Shown here: piece by piece, positions 38,045 through 47,210 of the stretch
Position numbering within the stretch: position 1 is the stretch's first letter
Layout: every line of letters begins with the position of its first letter
Assembly: GCF_004028275.1 (NCBI RefSeq)
Contig: NZ_CP035033.1
Span: forward strand, 496,001-560,000
Length of the DNA stretch: 64,000 nucleotides
Direction of reading: 5' to 3'
DNA from: Hydrogenovibrio thermophilus
GTDB taxonomy: Bacteria; Pseudomonadota; Gammaproteobacteria; Thiomicrospirales; Thiomicrospiraceae
Position numbers and translations under genes: made by a program
The notes under the pieces: generated by a model
Told to the model about the DNA's origin: nothing
The model's database searches: none
The model's input: the letters and a program-made list of their open reading frames with translations, nothing else

Positions 38045-39055
38045 CTATTGTCCTCGGCCAACAATTTCTTGAGCGTGTTTATAAATTTTTTCCCGCCAGT
38101 GTTTAGGTTTGACGACTTCTACTTTGCTTCCAAACCCCATTAGCCACCAGAGTGTTTGAGAGTCATCAGTTGTTTTGGCTTTTAAGACAAAATGGTTTTC
38201 ATCTAATTTGGAAATGGTTTGTTCATTATTAATGGGCGTTTCCCTTAAATGCCATGCTAATGACTTATCGACGATGAGCTCAAGGTCAATTAATTCGTTA
38301 TTTTTAGGGTAATCAAAGGCACCAGAGTCGACATATTCATCCAAAGTACAAAAACGGTGATCTTTACCAGGCCTGGTGCTTTCTTCTAATGTTTGGATAC
38401 GGTGTAATGCAAGTTGGCGAATCCCTCTATCTTCATCATCAATACAGTCTTCTCTAATTGCGACAAGATAAGTAACCGCTTGCCTGACGACCAAGCCAAT
38501 TGGTTGCACTGTAAAGCTTTCCAATTCCTCTTTAGTTCGACTCAGATAAGTTACTTTTATGTTTTTATCTTCTAAAAGGTAATCTGTAATTGCTTGCCAA
38601 ATTTCGAGTTTAACATTTGCAGGTTTTAAAGCTTTACCATTAGAAATTGCTCTGACTTTGTTTTGCCAGCTTGAGTATCGATTGGTGTTTTGCGCATTTA
38701 ATACTTGCTTAGCATTTTTGAATTGCCGACCAAGCTTGTCCATAACAATTTTGGGCAACACGTTCTTTAAATGGTCTTCTGCTAACACCCATGCTAAAGC
38801 AGAAGCGTTATCTAACTCGGGAAGCCTGCTCTCATAAGTATCAAGAAAAGACCATTTATAGGGTTTCTCAGAATCATCTTTTCTGATTGGAAAAGCCACA
38901 CTCAATCTTTCTAGGTCACGTTGTATTTTTCTTTCTGAAACGTCAAAGCCATCTTCTTCTAGTGTCTGATATAGAGTTGAGGTACTTTTGTAAGCTGGTT
39001 CAATGGGGATTAGTTGAAGTAAAGCGATTTGTCTCAATAGGGTGTCTTGTTTCAT
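38045..39055 (-). CDS. WYL-domain transcriptional regulator
   Basis: A 336-residue regulator with an N-terminal winged HTH (ALLQLIPIEPAYKSTSTLYQTL ... VSERKIQRDLERLS), a central WYL ligand-binding domain (about 150-235, KVTYLSRTKEELESFTVQPIGLV, YLVAIREDCIDDEDRGIRQLALHRI) and a WCX C-terminal domain. Members such as BrxR and CapW repress defence operons and respond to nucleotide signals. It is divergent from the dynamin operon, and two palindromes lie in the shared 266-bp region. One CCAGGCCTGG lies inside (38367-38376). Confidence 0.88.
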   Translation of the reverse strand: MKQDTLLRQIALLQLIPIEPAYKSTSTLYQTLEEDGFDVSERKIQRDLERLSVAFPIRKDDSEKPYKWSFLDTYESRLPELDNASALAWVLAEDHLKNVLPKIVMDKLGRQFKNAKQVLNAQNTNRYSSWQNKVRAISNGKALKPANVKLEIWQAITDYLLEDKNIKVTYLSRTKEELESFTVQPIGLVVRQAVTYLVAIREDCIDDEDRGIRQLALHRIQTLEESTRPGKDHRFCTLDEYVDSGAFDYPKNNELIDLELIVDKSLAWHLRETPINNEQTISKLDENHFVLKAKTTDDSQTLWWLMGFGSKVEVVKPKHWREKIYKHAQEIVGRGQ

Positions 39056-39088
39056 TTTAAAAGTCTTTAGTAATTTGGGCGGTGTAGC

Positions 39089-39135
39089 TTAAGTGTGTAT
39101 ATTATACTTAATGTTACGTCATTAAATGACGCAAC
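39089..39135. promoter_or_regulatory. Two palindromes between WYL gene and dynamin operon, candidate operators
   Basis: TTAAGTGT/ATACTTAA (39089-39096 and 39104-39111) and GTTACGTCATT-A-AATGACGCAAC (39113-39135; 10 of 11 arm positions match). They lie 34-80 bp before the WYL start codon and about 190 bp before the first dynamin gene. Placement and symmetry fit binding by a dimeric WYL regulator controlling both directions. Confidence 0.6.
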
Positions 39136-39321
39136 ACAATTGTATTATCGTTAGAAATTATTTTGAGCTTTTGTTTTTAAGGTGGCTGAGACGGCTCTAG
39201 TAAATTAGTAGCAATACCACTATATTTATTGTTTGTGAATTGTAAGTAATTTAGGGGATCGCCACTAGATGATTCTGTATGATTTTATTGCATTCGTGAA
39301 AAATATAGGTAAGGAGAGGGA

Positions 39322-40434
39322 ATGGGTTTTTTTAGAAAGCTGGGGGATGCGATTGATTCAACTGTTGAATCAGTTAGTGAAACAGCGGGAAAAGTGTATG
39401 ACTACACCAAAGAGAACCCTGTTAAGGCTTCCGTTGGTGCGGCTGTTGGGGGTGTTGCAGCTTTGGCAATGCAAGCCAAAGCTCAAAAAAAGAACGCAAA
39501 CATTAAAGTTAGCCCATTAAAACCAGTGTTTGAAGTGGTTGTTATGGCTACGATGAGCGCAGGTAAGAGTACGCTTATTAACGCCCTTATAGGTCAGGAT
39601 CTATTGCCCTCTAGTAACGAAGCCTGTACATCAAGAATATTTAAAATCGAAGATATTGACGAACATCAAGGCTTTACTGCGAGAGTTGGAGGCGGTGATT
39701 GGGAAAGTAACCCTTGGATTGATGTTACCACGAAAACCTTGAAGGAAATGAATGATTCTATAGACGATGGCATTGTCCATATTCAAGGCGATATTCCGAC
39801 CATTAATAATCACGATTTGCGTTTGGTGATTTATGACACTCCTGGCCCCAATAATAGCCAAAATAAACAACACGAGCAACTCACAAAGCAGTTGTTGCAT
39901 GATGGCAATTACGGTTTAATTATTTATGTTTTAAATGCCACTCAGTTGCATGTTGATGATGATGTTCAGCTGTTACACGATTTGCAACAAATACTCTCTG
40001 AGAAAGATGACTGTAAAGACGTTGTTTTTGTTTTAAATAAAGCAGATGCGTTAGATGAAGAGTTAGGTGAATCAATAGAACTAGCGGTTAAAGAACTTAC
40101 GCTGTATTTAGAACGTCATGGGTTTAAATCCCCTCAAATTTTGTCCATTTCCTCTAGAGTTGCATTATCTGCACGTAATCGCAAAAACAATATTCAATTG
40201 ACTAGAAAAGAAGACAGGTTTTTGGGTGGGATACTGGAGCAAATTGAGGAGGGCGCTCCTTTTTTGGGCGATTATTCCACTTTGCAAGAAACAATTGAAT
40301 CACACCAGATCGAAAGTCGTCTTCAATCTAATAATACGGAACAAAGCATTGAAAGCTTGATTTTATATTCAGGTGTAAAAAAATTAGAGCGAGTTCTCCA
40401 AAAGAGCTTGTCGAATGTGTCAGATATTAATTAA
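39322..40434 (+). CDS. Dynamin-like GTPase 1
   Basis: A 370-residue GTPase of the bacterial dynamin-like group. After an amphipathic, Ala/Gly-rich N-terminus (about 32-55) that may touch membrane, the GTPase has G1 ATMSAGKST (76-84), G3 YDTPGPNNS (171-179) and G4 NKAD (239-242). It stops soon after the GTPase domain, so it lacks the long helical stalk of full dynamins. AAGGAGAGG precedes the ATG. Its paralogue starts 10 bp downstream; the two share TMSAGKST, GxxPTI, DTPGPNNS and YVLNATxL, so they may act as a heteromer. Confidence 0.85.
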   Translation: MGFFRKLGDAIDSTVESVSETAGKVYDYTKENPVKASVGAAVGGVAALAMQAKAQKKNANIKVSPLKPVFEVVVMATMSAGKSTLINALIGQDLLPSSNEACTSRIFKIEDIDEHQGFTARVGGGDWESNPWIDVTTKTLKEMNDSIDDGIVHIQGDIPTINNHDLRLVIYDTPGPNNSQNKQHEQLTKQLLHDGNYGLIIYVLNATQLHVDDDVQLLHDLQQILSEKDDCKDVVFVLNKADALDEELGESIELAVKELTLYLERHGFKSPQILSISSRVALSARNRKNNIQLTRKEDRFLGGILEQIEEGAPFLGDYSTLQETIESHQIESRLQSNNTEQSIESLILYSGVKKLERVLQKSLSNVSDIN

Positions 40435-40444
40435 AGGATGACGA

Positions 40445-42823
40445 ATGGCTTCAAATACAGTCAAAGTGAAATACAACCCTTTTACTGTTACAACGGAATT
40501 TGAACTCAATGGAAAGCACATTAAAAGTGGTGGTTTAATTGAGCTGTCAAATAATCTAAGGCTACAAAATTGGATAGATCGTCTATTTGATTTGTTATTT
40601 GAAGAGTTGAACACTCAAAAAATTAACTTAATTTTTGAAGGCATGATTCTTGATGGTGAAGATGTAAAGAGTGCGGTAAAGGCTTACCAAGAACGCGAAA
40701 CAGAGTGTAGTTTGAGTGTCGACTGTCGTGTTTTTGATGTTCAAACAGACAAAAAAATAGAACAACTTAAAGAGTTGTTTGAAGAAGCGAAAAAAGGTCC
40801 TTTTGAAATCTTTTACGATAAATCACTTCATGATGCTTTTGAAAAAGCCATCTCTCCTGAGTTTGATGTCACGGTTCTCGCAACTATGTCGGCAGGTAAA
40901 TCAACCGTCATTAATGCCATGGTGGGTCGAGAATTACTTCCATCCAAAAATCAAGCTTGCACAGCATCGATTACGCGCGTTATTAATGATGATTCTAAGC
41001 CGAACTTTGAAGCGAGACGATCTTGTAAAGTAGCACAAGATTCAGAAGAGGTTAAGTTATCGGATGACTGGCAAGAATTAGAGGATGGTTCTCCCTTGAT
41101 CCGTGATTGGAATGAAGAAAAGTTTCCACAAAAAGAGGGTGACAGTGAAAACAATCGGGAAGAAAAATATGTCACATCACAAATAGAAATAAAAGGCAAT
41201 ATTCCCACTATTCATGTTCGGGATGGTATTCAAATGGTATTTGTTGATACTCCCGGTCCGAATAATTCAAATGACTTATCTCACAACAAAACAACCGTGC
41301 AGGCGATACAGAGTCATCAGCCATCAATGGTGCTCTACGTGTTAAATGCAACAAATTTAGGTGTAGAGGATGATTTGAGTTTGCTAAACCTCATTCGCGA
41401 TGAGATGGCTAAAGGGGGACGGAAAGCTCAGGATAGATTTGTCTTTATTGCAAATAAAATAGATCAATTTGATCCAGAAAACGATGATGAACCGATTGCC
41501 AAGGTATTAGAGAATGTAAAAGCCTATTTGCAAAAAAATGGTATTGAGAATCCACTTATCATTCCAGTCTCAGCAGAATTATGTAAATTAATTCGTATCG
41601 CTAGAGAAGGAGCTCAGCTTACAAGAAAGCAACAAAATAGCCTTGATAACTTGACTGAACAATTTGTAGAAGAGGAAGGGATGAACCTTCTCGAGTTGAT
41701 TGCTCCAGAGCTTGGTACCCAGCTTTATGACAGATTAAAACAACAGCTAGACAGCTATCGTGAAGAGAAAAATGATGAAAAGGTTGCCGAACTTTTAAGT
41801 GGTATTCCCATTGTAGAAGCTTTGTTAGATGACTATTTGTCCAAACATGCGTTGCCTGCAAAAATTAAGGATGCAGTGGATATTTTCCGACGTGCAGAGC
41901 AGGAACATCAGGCTTTAGAAGCGATACAAAAGATTCTGGAGAAAGATCAAGCCGCGTTAGAAACAATCACTTCTTCACTAGAGGCTTTCCAAAAAGATCA
42001 AACACGCATAGACAAAGCCCAGCAGTTTCGTAATGCTGTTGAAGTAAAAGAATATTCTTCTTCGGAGGCTACTAAGGATTTATTAGATAATTTAGAAAAA
42101 AAAATTAATACAGAACTATTAGACCCTTTATCTAAAGAATTTAAGGGTGAGATCGATCCTTTAGTAGCTGAGAAAAAAATTAAAAAAGCTGAAGAGCAGA
42201 TTCTACTAATTGTTGCTGAGATCCAAAACTTATTGGCTGAGGATTTAGAGCGAGTGCAGAAAGAAGAGTTAATGGTTCTTCGGGATGACTATCAAAAATA
42301 TGTCGCTGACTTATTATCTGCTTTACCTGACACCGAAGAATCTAAACTCATTAAAGATTTTCAAGAAGCACAACTGGATATGCCGAGTGTTGATACCCTT
42401 GTTGAAAAAACGTCATTTGAAGTGCAAAAAAGAGTAAAAGCCGGAACAGAACGCTACGGCTTTTTATGGCTTTGGAAGCGAGATGTATATGAAACAATAA
42501 CTGAAAAGAAAGTTGATATGGATCAGATATATCTAACTTTTGAAAACTCAATGGAAAAGTTTAAACAGAAAAGCTTTGATGAATTCTATTCCCGTTGTGC
42601 TGAAAATTTTGAACAGTCTAAAGATGTTTTGTTGGCTCATATGGAAGCCTTAGATAAAAAATTAGAAGAACTGGTTGAGCAAATGGCAGTAGCGAAAAAA
42701 GATGCCACTAAAAAGAAAAAGTTAGTCGCAGACAGTCAAAAACGTCTTGACTGGTTTAAATCATTTTTCCAGAGATTGGACGCTATTTTGCAATTAAACC
42801 CAGAATCGGGGGAAACACGATGA
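40445..42823 (+). CDS. Dynamin-like GTPase 2 with long coiled-coil stalk
   Basis: A 792-residue GTPase. Residues 1-100 form an extra N-terminal domain not in its partner. The GTPase has G1 ATMSAGKST (146-154), G3 VDTPGPNNS (267-275) and G4 ANKID (336-340), with an insertion between G1 and G3. Residues about 480-790 are highly charged and helical, like a dynamin stalk; no strong membrane helix is seen. AAGGATG precedes the ATG. Its stop overlaps the next start (ATGA), so they are translated together. Expected role in the family: membrane binding or remodelling driven by GTP. Confidence 0.85.
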   Translation: MASNTVKVKYNPFTVTTEFELNGKHIKSGGLIELSNNLRLQNWIDRLFDLLFEELNTQKINLIFEGMILDGEDVKSAVKAYQERETECSLSVDCRVFDVQTDKKIEQLKELFEEAKKGPFEIFYDKSLHDAFEKAISPEFDVTVLATMSAGKSTVINAMVGRELLPSKNQACTASITRVINDDSKPNFEARRSCKVAQDSEEVKLSDDWQELEDGSPLIRDWNEEKFPQKEGDSENNREEKYVTSQIEIKGNIPTIHVRDGIQMVFVDTPGPNNSNDLSHNKTTVQAIQSHQPSMVLYVLNATNLGVEDDLSLLNLIRDEMAKGGRKAQDRFVFIANKIDQFDPENDDEPIAKVLENVKAYLQKNGIENPLIIPVSAELCKLIRIAREGAQLTRKQQNSLDNLTEQFVEEEGMNLLELIAPELGTQLYDRLKQQLDSYREEKNDEKVAELLSGIPIVEALLDDYLSKHALPAKIKDAVDIFRRAEQEHQALEAIQKILEKDQAALETITSSLEAFQKDQTRIDKAQQFRNAVEVKEYSSSEATKDLLDNLEKKINTELLDPLSKEFKGEIDPLVAEKKIKKAEEQILLIVAEIQNLLAEDLERVQKEELMVLRDDYQKYVADLLSALPDTEESKLIKDFQEAQLDMPSVDTLVEKTSFEVQKRVKAGTERYGFLWLWKRDVYETITEKKVDMDQIYLTFENSMEKFKQKSFDEFYSRCAENFEQSKDVLLAHMEALDKKLEELVEQMAVAKKDATKKKKLVADSQKRLDWFKSFFQRLDAILQLNPESGETR

Positions 42824-43413
42824 TTATTGATGACTTAAAAAAAGCAATTGATGAATCAGATATCTATTTAGCAAGAGCGGTGATTCTAAGACAAATTAAC
42901 TCCGACAAGGATAGAGAGCATTTCTGGATGCTTGAGTCCGTCGCTTATGCTGAACCTTTGCTTGCTGATAAAGGAATTGCACTTTTTAAAGAAGATGATG
43001 GTGATACTGAGTTAATTATAGACAAACTCGCATGGACCGTTGATTATTGGCAACTCCTTAGGGTGCGTTTCAATAGAAACTTTTCGCGTGAAAAATTTGA
43101 ATTTATTGTGGAAATGATGCGCTACTTCCGAGAACAAGGTATTCCTGAGTTTCAAGTTGCCGAACAGAAGTCTAACAGTACCAGTCCAACGCAAACGCGA
43201 GAGAAAAATACTTCTAATTCTCAGCAGCAGGACTCATCTAAGCATCAGCACTCAAAATCAAATACTCAGGACTACTTTATTGGTAGCGCCTCTGGCGCTG
43301 CCATTTTGGGTACAGCGGCAAAACTATTGGGATATTCGGTAGTGGGGGGAGTCGTTGTCGGAGCCATTATTGGTGCAGGTGTTGTTTACTTAAAGAATAG
43401 AGAGACGTTTTAA
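42820..43413 (+). CDS. Membrane-anchored protein of the dynamin/HerA operon
   Basis: 197 residues. The first 115 are a helical soluble domain (DDLKKAIDESDIYLARAVIL, KLAWTVDYWQLLRVRF); residues 120-160 are a Ser/Gln/Asn/His-rich linker; residues about 164-193 are a glycine-zipper-type hydrophobic segment (IGSASGAAILGTAAKLLG, VVGGVVVGAIIGAGVVYL). Starts within the dynamin 2 stop (ATGA) and ends overlapping the HerA start (TAATG). No family recognised. It is likely the membrane tether or pore-forming partner. Confidence 0.7.
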   Translation: MIIDDLKKAIDESDIYLARAVILRQINSDKDREHFWMLESVAYAEPLLADKGIALFKEDDGDTELIIDKLAWTVDYWQLLRVRFNRNFSREKFEFIVEMMRYFREQGIPEFQVAEQKSNSTSPTQTREKNTSNSQQQDSSKHQHSKSNTQDYFIGSASGAAILGTAAKLLGYSVVGGVVVGAIIGAGVVYLKNRETF

Positions 43414-46400
43414 TGGGAAAAGATTTGACCACCTATCAAGATGACGGCGCATTGCAGAATGCTTTGGTTGAAATGGATGCCGTTGTTTTTAAACGCTATC
43501 TTGATTACTTAAATCAGTTTGATTTAGTGCCTTTGGACACAACCCTGGATGATGCTATTAGCAATATTCGGTTAAGAAAGATTTCAAGTATCGTCTATGA
43601 TCGAGAAGAAGATAACTTAGACAAGTTTAACAGTGTGTTTTCAGCGGTACATTCAAGTGATAGTGCCGTGTGTTTGATCTTGGACGCTAAAAAAACGCAT
43701 ACGGATCTGTATATTGGTACGCATAAACTTGATCAAAGTAGGGGCTCAAGCATTACTGGTGCGATGAACACTTTGGAAGCGGCTCTAAAGGGTAACTTTC
43801 AGGGTATAGATATCTCTGAAAACTTAATGGATACAGATATTCATGCAGTGCTGTCATCTATGATGAGTAACAATGTGAATTGCATTGCAACCGTTCAGGG
43901 TGTGCCCTCCCTTAAAGATGATGCTAAAGAGACCTTTGCTCAGGGGCTGGAAAAGTTGATTGAAGGAATGCAGGGCAAAGATTATTTTGCCGTTATTCAG
44001 GCAACGCCTGTGAGTTATCAAGAGTTAGAGCGAGTGGAAGGAGCCTATCAGGATATATATACGGCGCTTTCAACATTTGAACAAACGAATATCAGCTTTG
44101 CTGAAAATGAGAGTCGTTCAGTTGGCGTTACTTTGTCGGAAAGTTTAACAAGCACCATCACCAAAAGCGTCACGGACACACAAACTACCACTACTGGCAT
44201 GAACTCGTCAACCTCAACCTCCAAAACGGACACTAGACAGAAGTTTGATTTCAAAACAGCGATTGCAGGTGCAGCTTCTGGTGCAGTTACAGGAGGAACA
44301 TATGCAGGTATGGCTACTGGTGGACTTGGTGCTTTGCAGGGTGCTGGTGTCGGTGCTCTTGCTGGTTTTACAGCAGGTATGCTTGGTGCCTCAGAATCAA
44401 AAACTGAAGGTTATACTGAAGGCACAAGTGAGAGCAGTTCTGATTCAAAAGCAACTTCAAACTCTGATGCAGAGTCTAAAGGCACCAGTAAAGCTGATTC
44501 TGATACATCAACGCTTGGTACAACCAGAACCATTCAAATCAATGGAAAAAATCGCCGTATCTCTAGCATGCTTGAGTTGTTAGATGGACAGTTGGACCGT
44601 ATTCAAGAGTGTAAAAGTTTTGGGATGTGGAACTTTTCTGCCTACTTTGTCAGTGGTTCAGAAGTCGATTCTCGATTGGGCGCGGATTTATATTCTGGAT
44701 TATTGCGGGGAGCGAACTCCGGTCTAGAGCGCAATAGCGTCGCTATTTGGAATCGTTATCAAGCTGATAGTGAAAGTAACTCGAAAACAGAAGAGGCTTT
44801 TAAGGAGTTGCAAAATTATGTGTCTCAGCTTAAATCTCCAGTCTTAACAGCGCCGGATGGTTTGTCTTTACCGATGTTGTCTCCAGTGTCATTGATCAGT
44901 ACCAAAGAGTTGAGTATGGCTATGTCACTGCCACAGAAGTCGATGAGCGGTTTGCCTGTGTTTGATGCAGTGGAATTTGGTCGCTCGGTCAATTTTGGAG
45001 GGGAAGCAGACCGTCAAAACATTGAGATTGGAAAGATTTCAAACTTTGATGTGGTTGACAAGCATCAGCAGGTAGCCTTAAGTACTAAATCACTGACATC
45101 ACATGTTTTTGTGACCGGAAGCACTGGAGCAGGTAAGTCAAATGCAGTTTATTCCATATTGGATAAGCTCCATACCGAACATAAAATCCCTTTTCTGATC
45201 ATTGAACCTGCGAAAGGCGAATACAAAAACGTGTTTGGTGGTTTGGATACTGTTAATGTCTTTGGTACCAATCCAAATCTGACATCGTTGTTGAGAATCA
45301 ACCCTTTTTCTTTCCCTGACGGGATTCATATTGTTGAGCATATTGATCGGTTAATTGAAATATTAGGTGCAGTCTGGCCTATGTATGCGGCTATGCCTGC
45401 CATTCTAAAAGAATCAGTAGAGAAGACCTATGAGGAATCAGGATGGGACTTGTTGAATTCCACCTGTGAAGGTTCTGAAACCGTATTTCCAGACTTTCAT
45501 GACCTGTTAGCAGTATTGCCAAAGGTGATTCATCAGTCCGAATATTCAGACGAAATGAAAGGCAACTATTCAGGGGCTTTAGTAACACGGGTTAAATCAT
45601 TGACAAACGGTTATTTTAGTACCATTTTTCAAAAAGACGAGCTCGAGTCATCGGTCTTGTTTGATCAATCCTGTATCGTTGATTTATCCCGAGTGGGGGC
45701 TTCAGAAACGAAGGCTTTATTAATGGGGGGGATATTCCTGAAGCTACAGGAATATCGCATGGCAACCGCAATCGGTGCAAATTCTGATTTAAAGCACATT
45801 ACTGTGTTAGAAGAAGCGCACAACTTACTTCGTAGAACATCTTCTGAGCAGAGCCAAGAGGGCGCTAACTTTCAAGGTAAATCTGTAGAAATGATTTCCA
45901 ATGCCATTGCTGAAATGCGAACCTATGGCGAAGGATTTATTATTGCCGACCAAGCGCCTGGCTTGCTAGATCAATCAGTTATCAGAAATACCAATACAAA
46001 AATCATTCTTAGACTGCCTGATTTTGGTGACCGCAATCTAGTAGGTAAGGCGGCGTTTTTAAATGATGAGCAAATTAACGAGCTTGCTAGATTGAAAACC
46101 GGCTGTGCAGCGGTTTACCAAAACAACTGGTTAGAGCCAGTGTTATGTCAGTTTGAACAGTTTGATGATGACAAGATTGCCCCTTTTTCTTATGTTCGTC
46201 CTGCTGGAAAAATCATAGATCATAGAAAGCGTGATGTGACAGAGACATTAAAATCCATACTAAATGACTTGATGGACGGGAACACAGAAAAAGCCTTGGC
46301 AATGTATCGTTTTAAAAACTTTTTAGATAAAGACATAAGACTTTCAGAAGTATTGGATAAAGTTCCTGAAACCAAGGATATTCATATATGGGTTCAATCG

Positions 46401-46574
46401 CTAGCTCAAGAAGTTTTCAAGCGTATTGAAATGGAATTGTTGAGTGTCCAAGAGCGAAGAGAAGTTATTGCTCAAGTTTTAGATGTTCTGGTTTTGGAAA
46501 CACCTCACAACCAAGAGGTGTTTGAAATAAAAAAAACGGAATTGAGAAATAAAGGTATAGAGGGCGTTTTATGA
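43413..46574 (+). CDS. HerA/FtsK-type ATPase with internal membrane-like segment
   Basis: A 1053-residue protein. Residues 1-225 form a unique N-terminal domain. Residues 226-375 are rich in Ser/Thr and hold a glycine-zipper hydrophobic core (about 282-326, AIAGAASGAVTGG ... GVGALAGFTAGML). The ATPase (DUF87/HerA) spans about 500-960: Walker A VTGSTGAGKSN (about 567-577), Walker B ITVLEEAHN (about 796-804) and the later IIADQAPGLLDQSVIRNTNTKI. HerA-type motors pump DNA or polypeptide. The start overlaps the upstream stop (TAATG) and the end overlaps the nuclease start (ATGA). The paired glycine zippers here and in the preceding gene suggest a shared membrane complex. Confidence 0.82.
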   Translation: MGKDLTTYQDDGALQNALVEMDAVVFKRYLDYLNQFDLVPLDTTLDDAISNIRLRKISSIVYDREEDNLDKFNSVFSAVHSSDSAVCLILDAKKTHTDLYIGTHKLDQSRGSSITGAMNTLEAALKGNFQGIDISENLMDTDIHAVLSSMMSNNVNCIATVQGVPSLKDDAKETFAQGLEKLIEGMQGKDYFAVIQATPVSYQELERVEGAYQDIYTALSTFEQTNISFAENESRSVGVTLSESLTSTITKSVTDTQTTTTGMNSSTSTSKTDTRQKFDFKTAIAGAASGAVTGGTYAGMATGGLGALQGAGVGALAGFTAGMLGASESKTEGYTEGTSESSSDSKATSNSDAESKGTSKADSDTSTLGTTRTIQINGKNRRISSMLELLDGQLDRIQECKSFGMWNFSAYFVSGSEVDSRLGADLYSGLLRGANSGLERNSVAIWNRYQADSESNSKTEEAFKELQNYVSQLKSPVLTAPDGLSLPMLSPVSLISTKELSMAMSLPQKSMSGLPVFDAVEFGRSVNFGGEADRQNIEIGKISNFDVVDKHQQVALSTKSLTSHVFVTGSTGAGKSNAVYSILDKLHTEHKIPFLIIEPAKGEYKNVFGGLDTVNVFGTNPNLTSLLRINPFSFPDGIHIVEHIDRLIEILGAVWPMYAAMPAILKESVEKTYEESGWDLLNSTCEGSETVFPDFHDLLAVLPKVIHQSEYSDEMKGNYSGALVTRVKSLTNGYFSTIFQKDELESSVLFDQSCIVDLSRVGASETKALLMGGIFLKLQEYRMATAIGANSDLKHITVLEEAHNLLRRTSSEQSQEGANFQGKSVEMISNAIAEMRTYGEGFIIADQAPGLLDQSVIRNTNTKIILRLPDFGDRNLVGKAAFLNDEQINELARLKTGCAAVYQNNWLEPVLCQFEQFDDDKIAPFSYVRPAGKIIDHRKRDVTETLKSILNDLMDGNTEKALAMYRFKNFLDKDIRLSEVLDKVPETKDIHIWVQSLAQEVFKRIEMELLSVQERREVIAQVLDVLVLETPHNQEVFEIKKTELRNKGIEGVL

Positions 46575-47209
46575 TTGAGCAGGTAGCTAAAGAGGGTTTA
46601 GAGAAGGCGCTAAAAACAATCGCTGATAAGGTCCCTGACTTTTCTAATACTTTTAGAGGGAGGGAGGAAAAGGAGCCTATCTTTGGTGGTGGAGGTAAAA
46701 TTCCAGATTTTAGTACCACAATTACACGTGGATTTACTTCTGAGTCTGACGGACTTGTGAAGAATTTACCCGTAAGTAATGGTGAATGGAAAGGTGATGT
46801 CGGGAACTCAACATGGTGTCCTAATGATGGTTACACACCACAGAAGCATAATCCTGACAATTTAACTTGGGCAGAGATAAAAGAAAAATTTGGTATTGAG
46901 GGTATTGAGTTTAAGGACGGCGAACCTAATTTTTCAACTATAAGTGAGGCGTCAGTTGGAGTTGTTGATTTTTCAACTGATAGGAAGCTAAATTTTATGC
47001 AAGCAGATGAACAGTTAGCTGAAAAATGGACGCAAGAAGCCAAAGATGGTAAAGAGTGGACTCCTTCTGATGTTGCTGAATACAGAAAGGCAAATGGTCT
47101 AAGTTGGCATGAAAGGTCTGATCAAAAAATCATGGATTTAGTTCCATCATTAGTGCATGGTAATGTTCCTCATTCTGGAGGAATTTCAGCTGCAAAACAA
47201 GGAGTGTAA
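46571..47209 (+). CDS. HNH/Endo VII-type nuclease (WHH/WHE toxin domain)
   Basis: 212 residues. The C-terminal 140 match the HNH/Endonuclease VII toxin domain of polymorphic toxins: GEWKGDVGNSTWCP (71-84), FGIEGIEFKDGEPNFS (107-122), FSTDRKLNFMQADEQLAEKW, then the active-site region NGLSWHERSD (176-184) and LVPSLVHGNVPHSGG (190-204) with His180, Glu181, His196 and His201 as likely catalytic or metal residues. The usual WHH is WHE here. No secretion signal, PAAR or repeat region is present; the N-terminal 65 residues are short and unusual (PDFSNTF, PDFSTTI). Coupled to the HerA gene by ATGA. Confidence 0.75.
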   Translation: MIEQVAKEGLEKALKTIADKVPDFSNTFRGREEKEPIFGGGGKIPDFSTTITRGFTSESDGLVKNLPVSNGEWKGDVGNSTWCPNDGYTPQKHNPDNLTWAEIKEKFGIEGIEFKDGEPNFSTISEASVGVVDFSTDRKLNFMQADEQLAEKWTQEAKDGKEWTPSDVAEYRKANGLSWHERSDQKIMDLVPSLVHGNVPHSGGISAAKQGV

Positions 47210-47210
47210 A

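Noticed and set aside
44080-44520. Repetitive Ser/Thr-coding stretch in the HerA gene as a phase-variable simple repeat
   Set aside because: The DNA shows degenerate codons, not tandem identical units, so it is a protein-level low-complexity linker.
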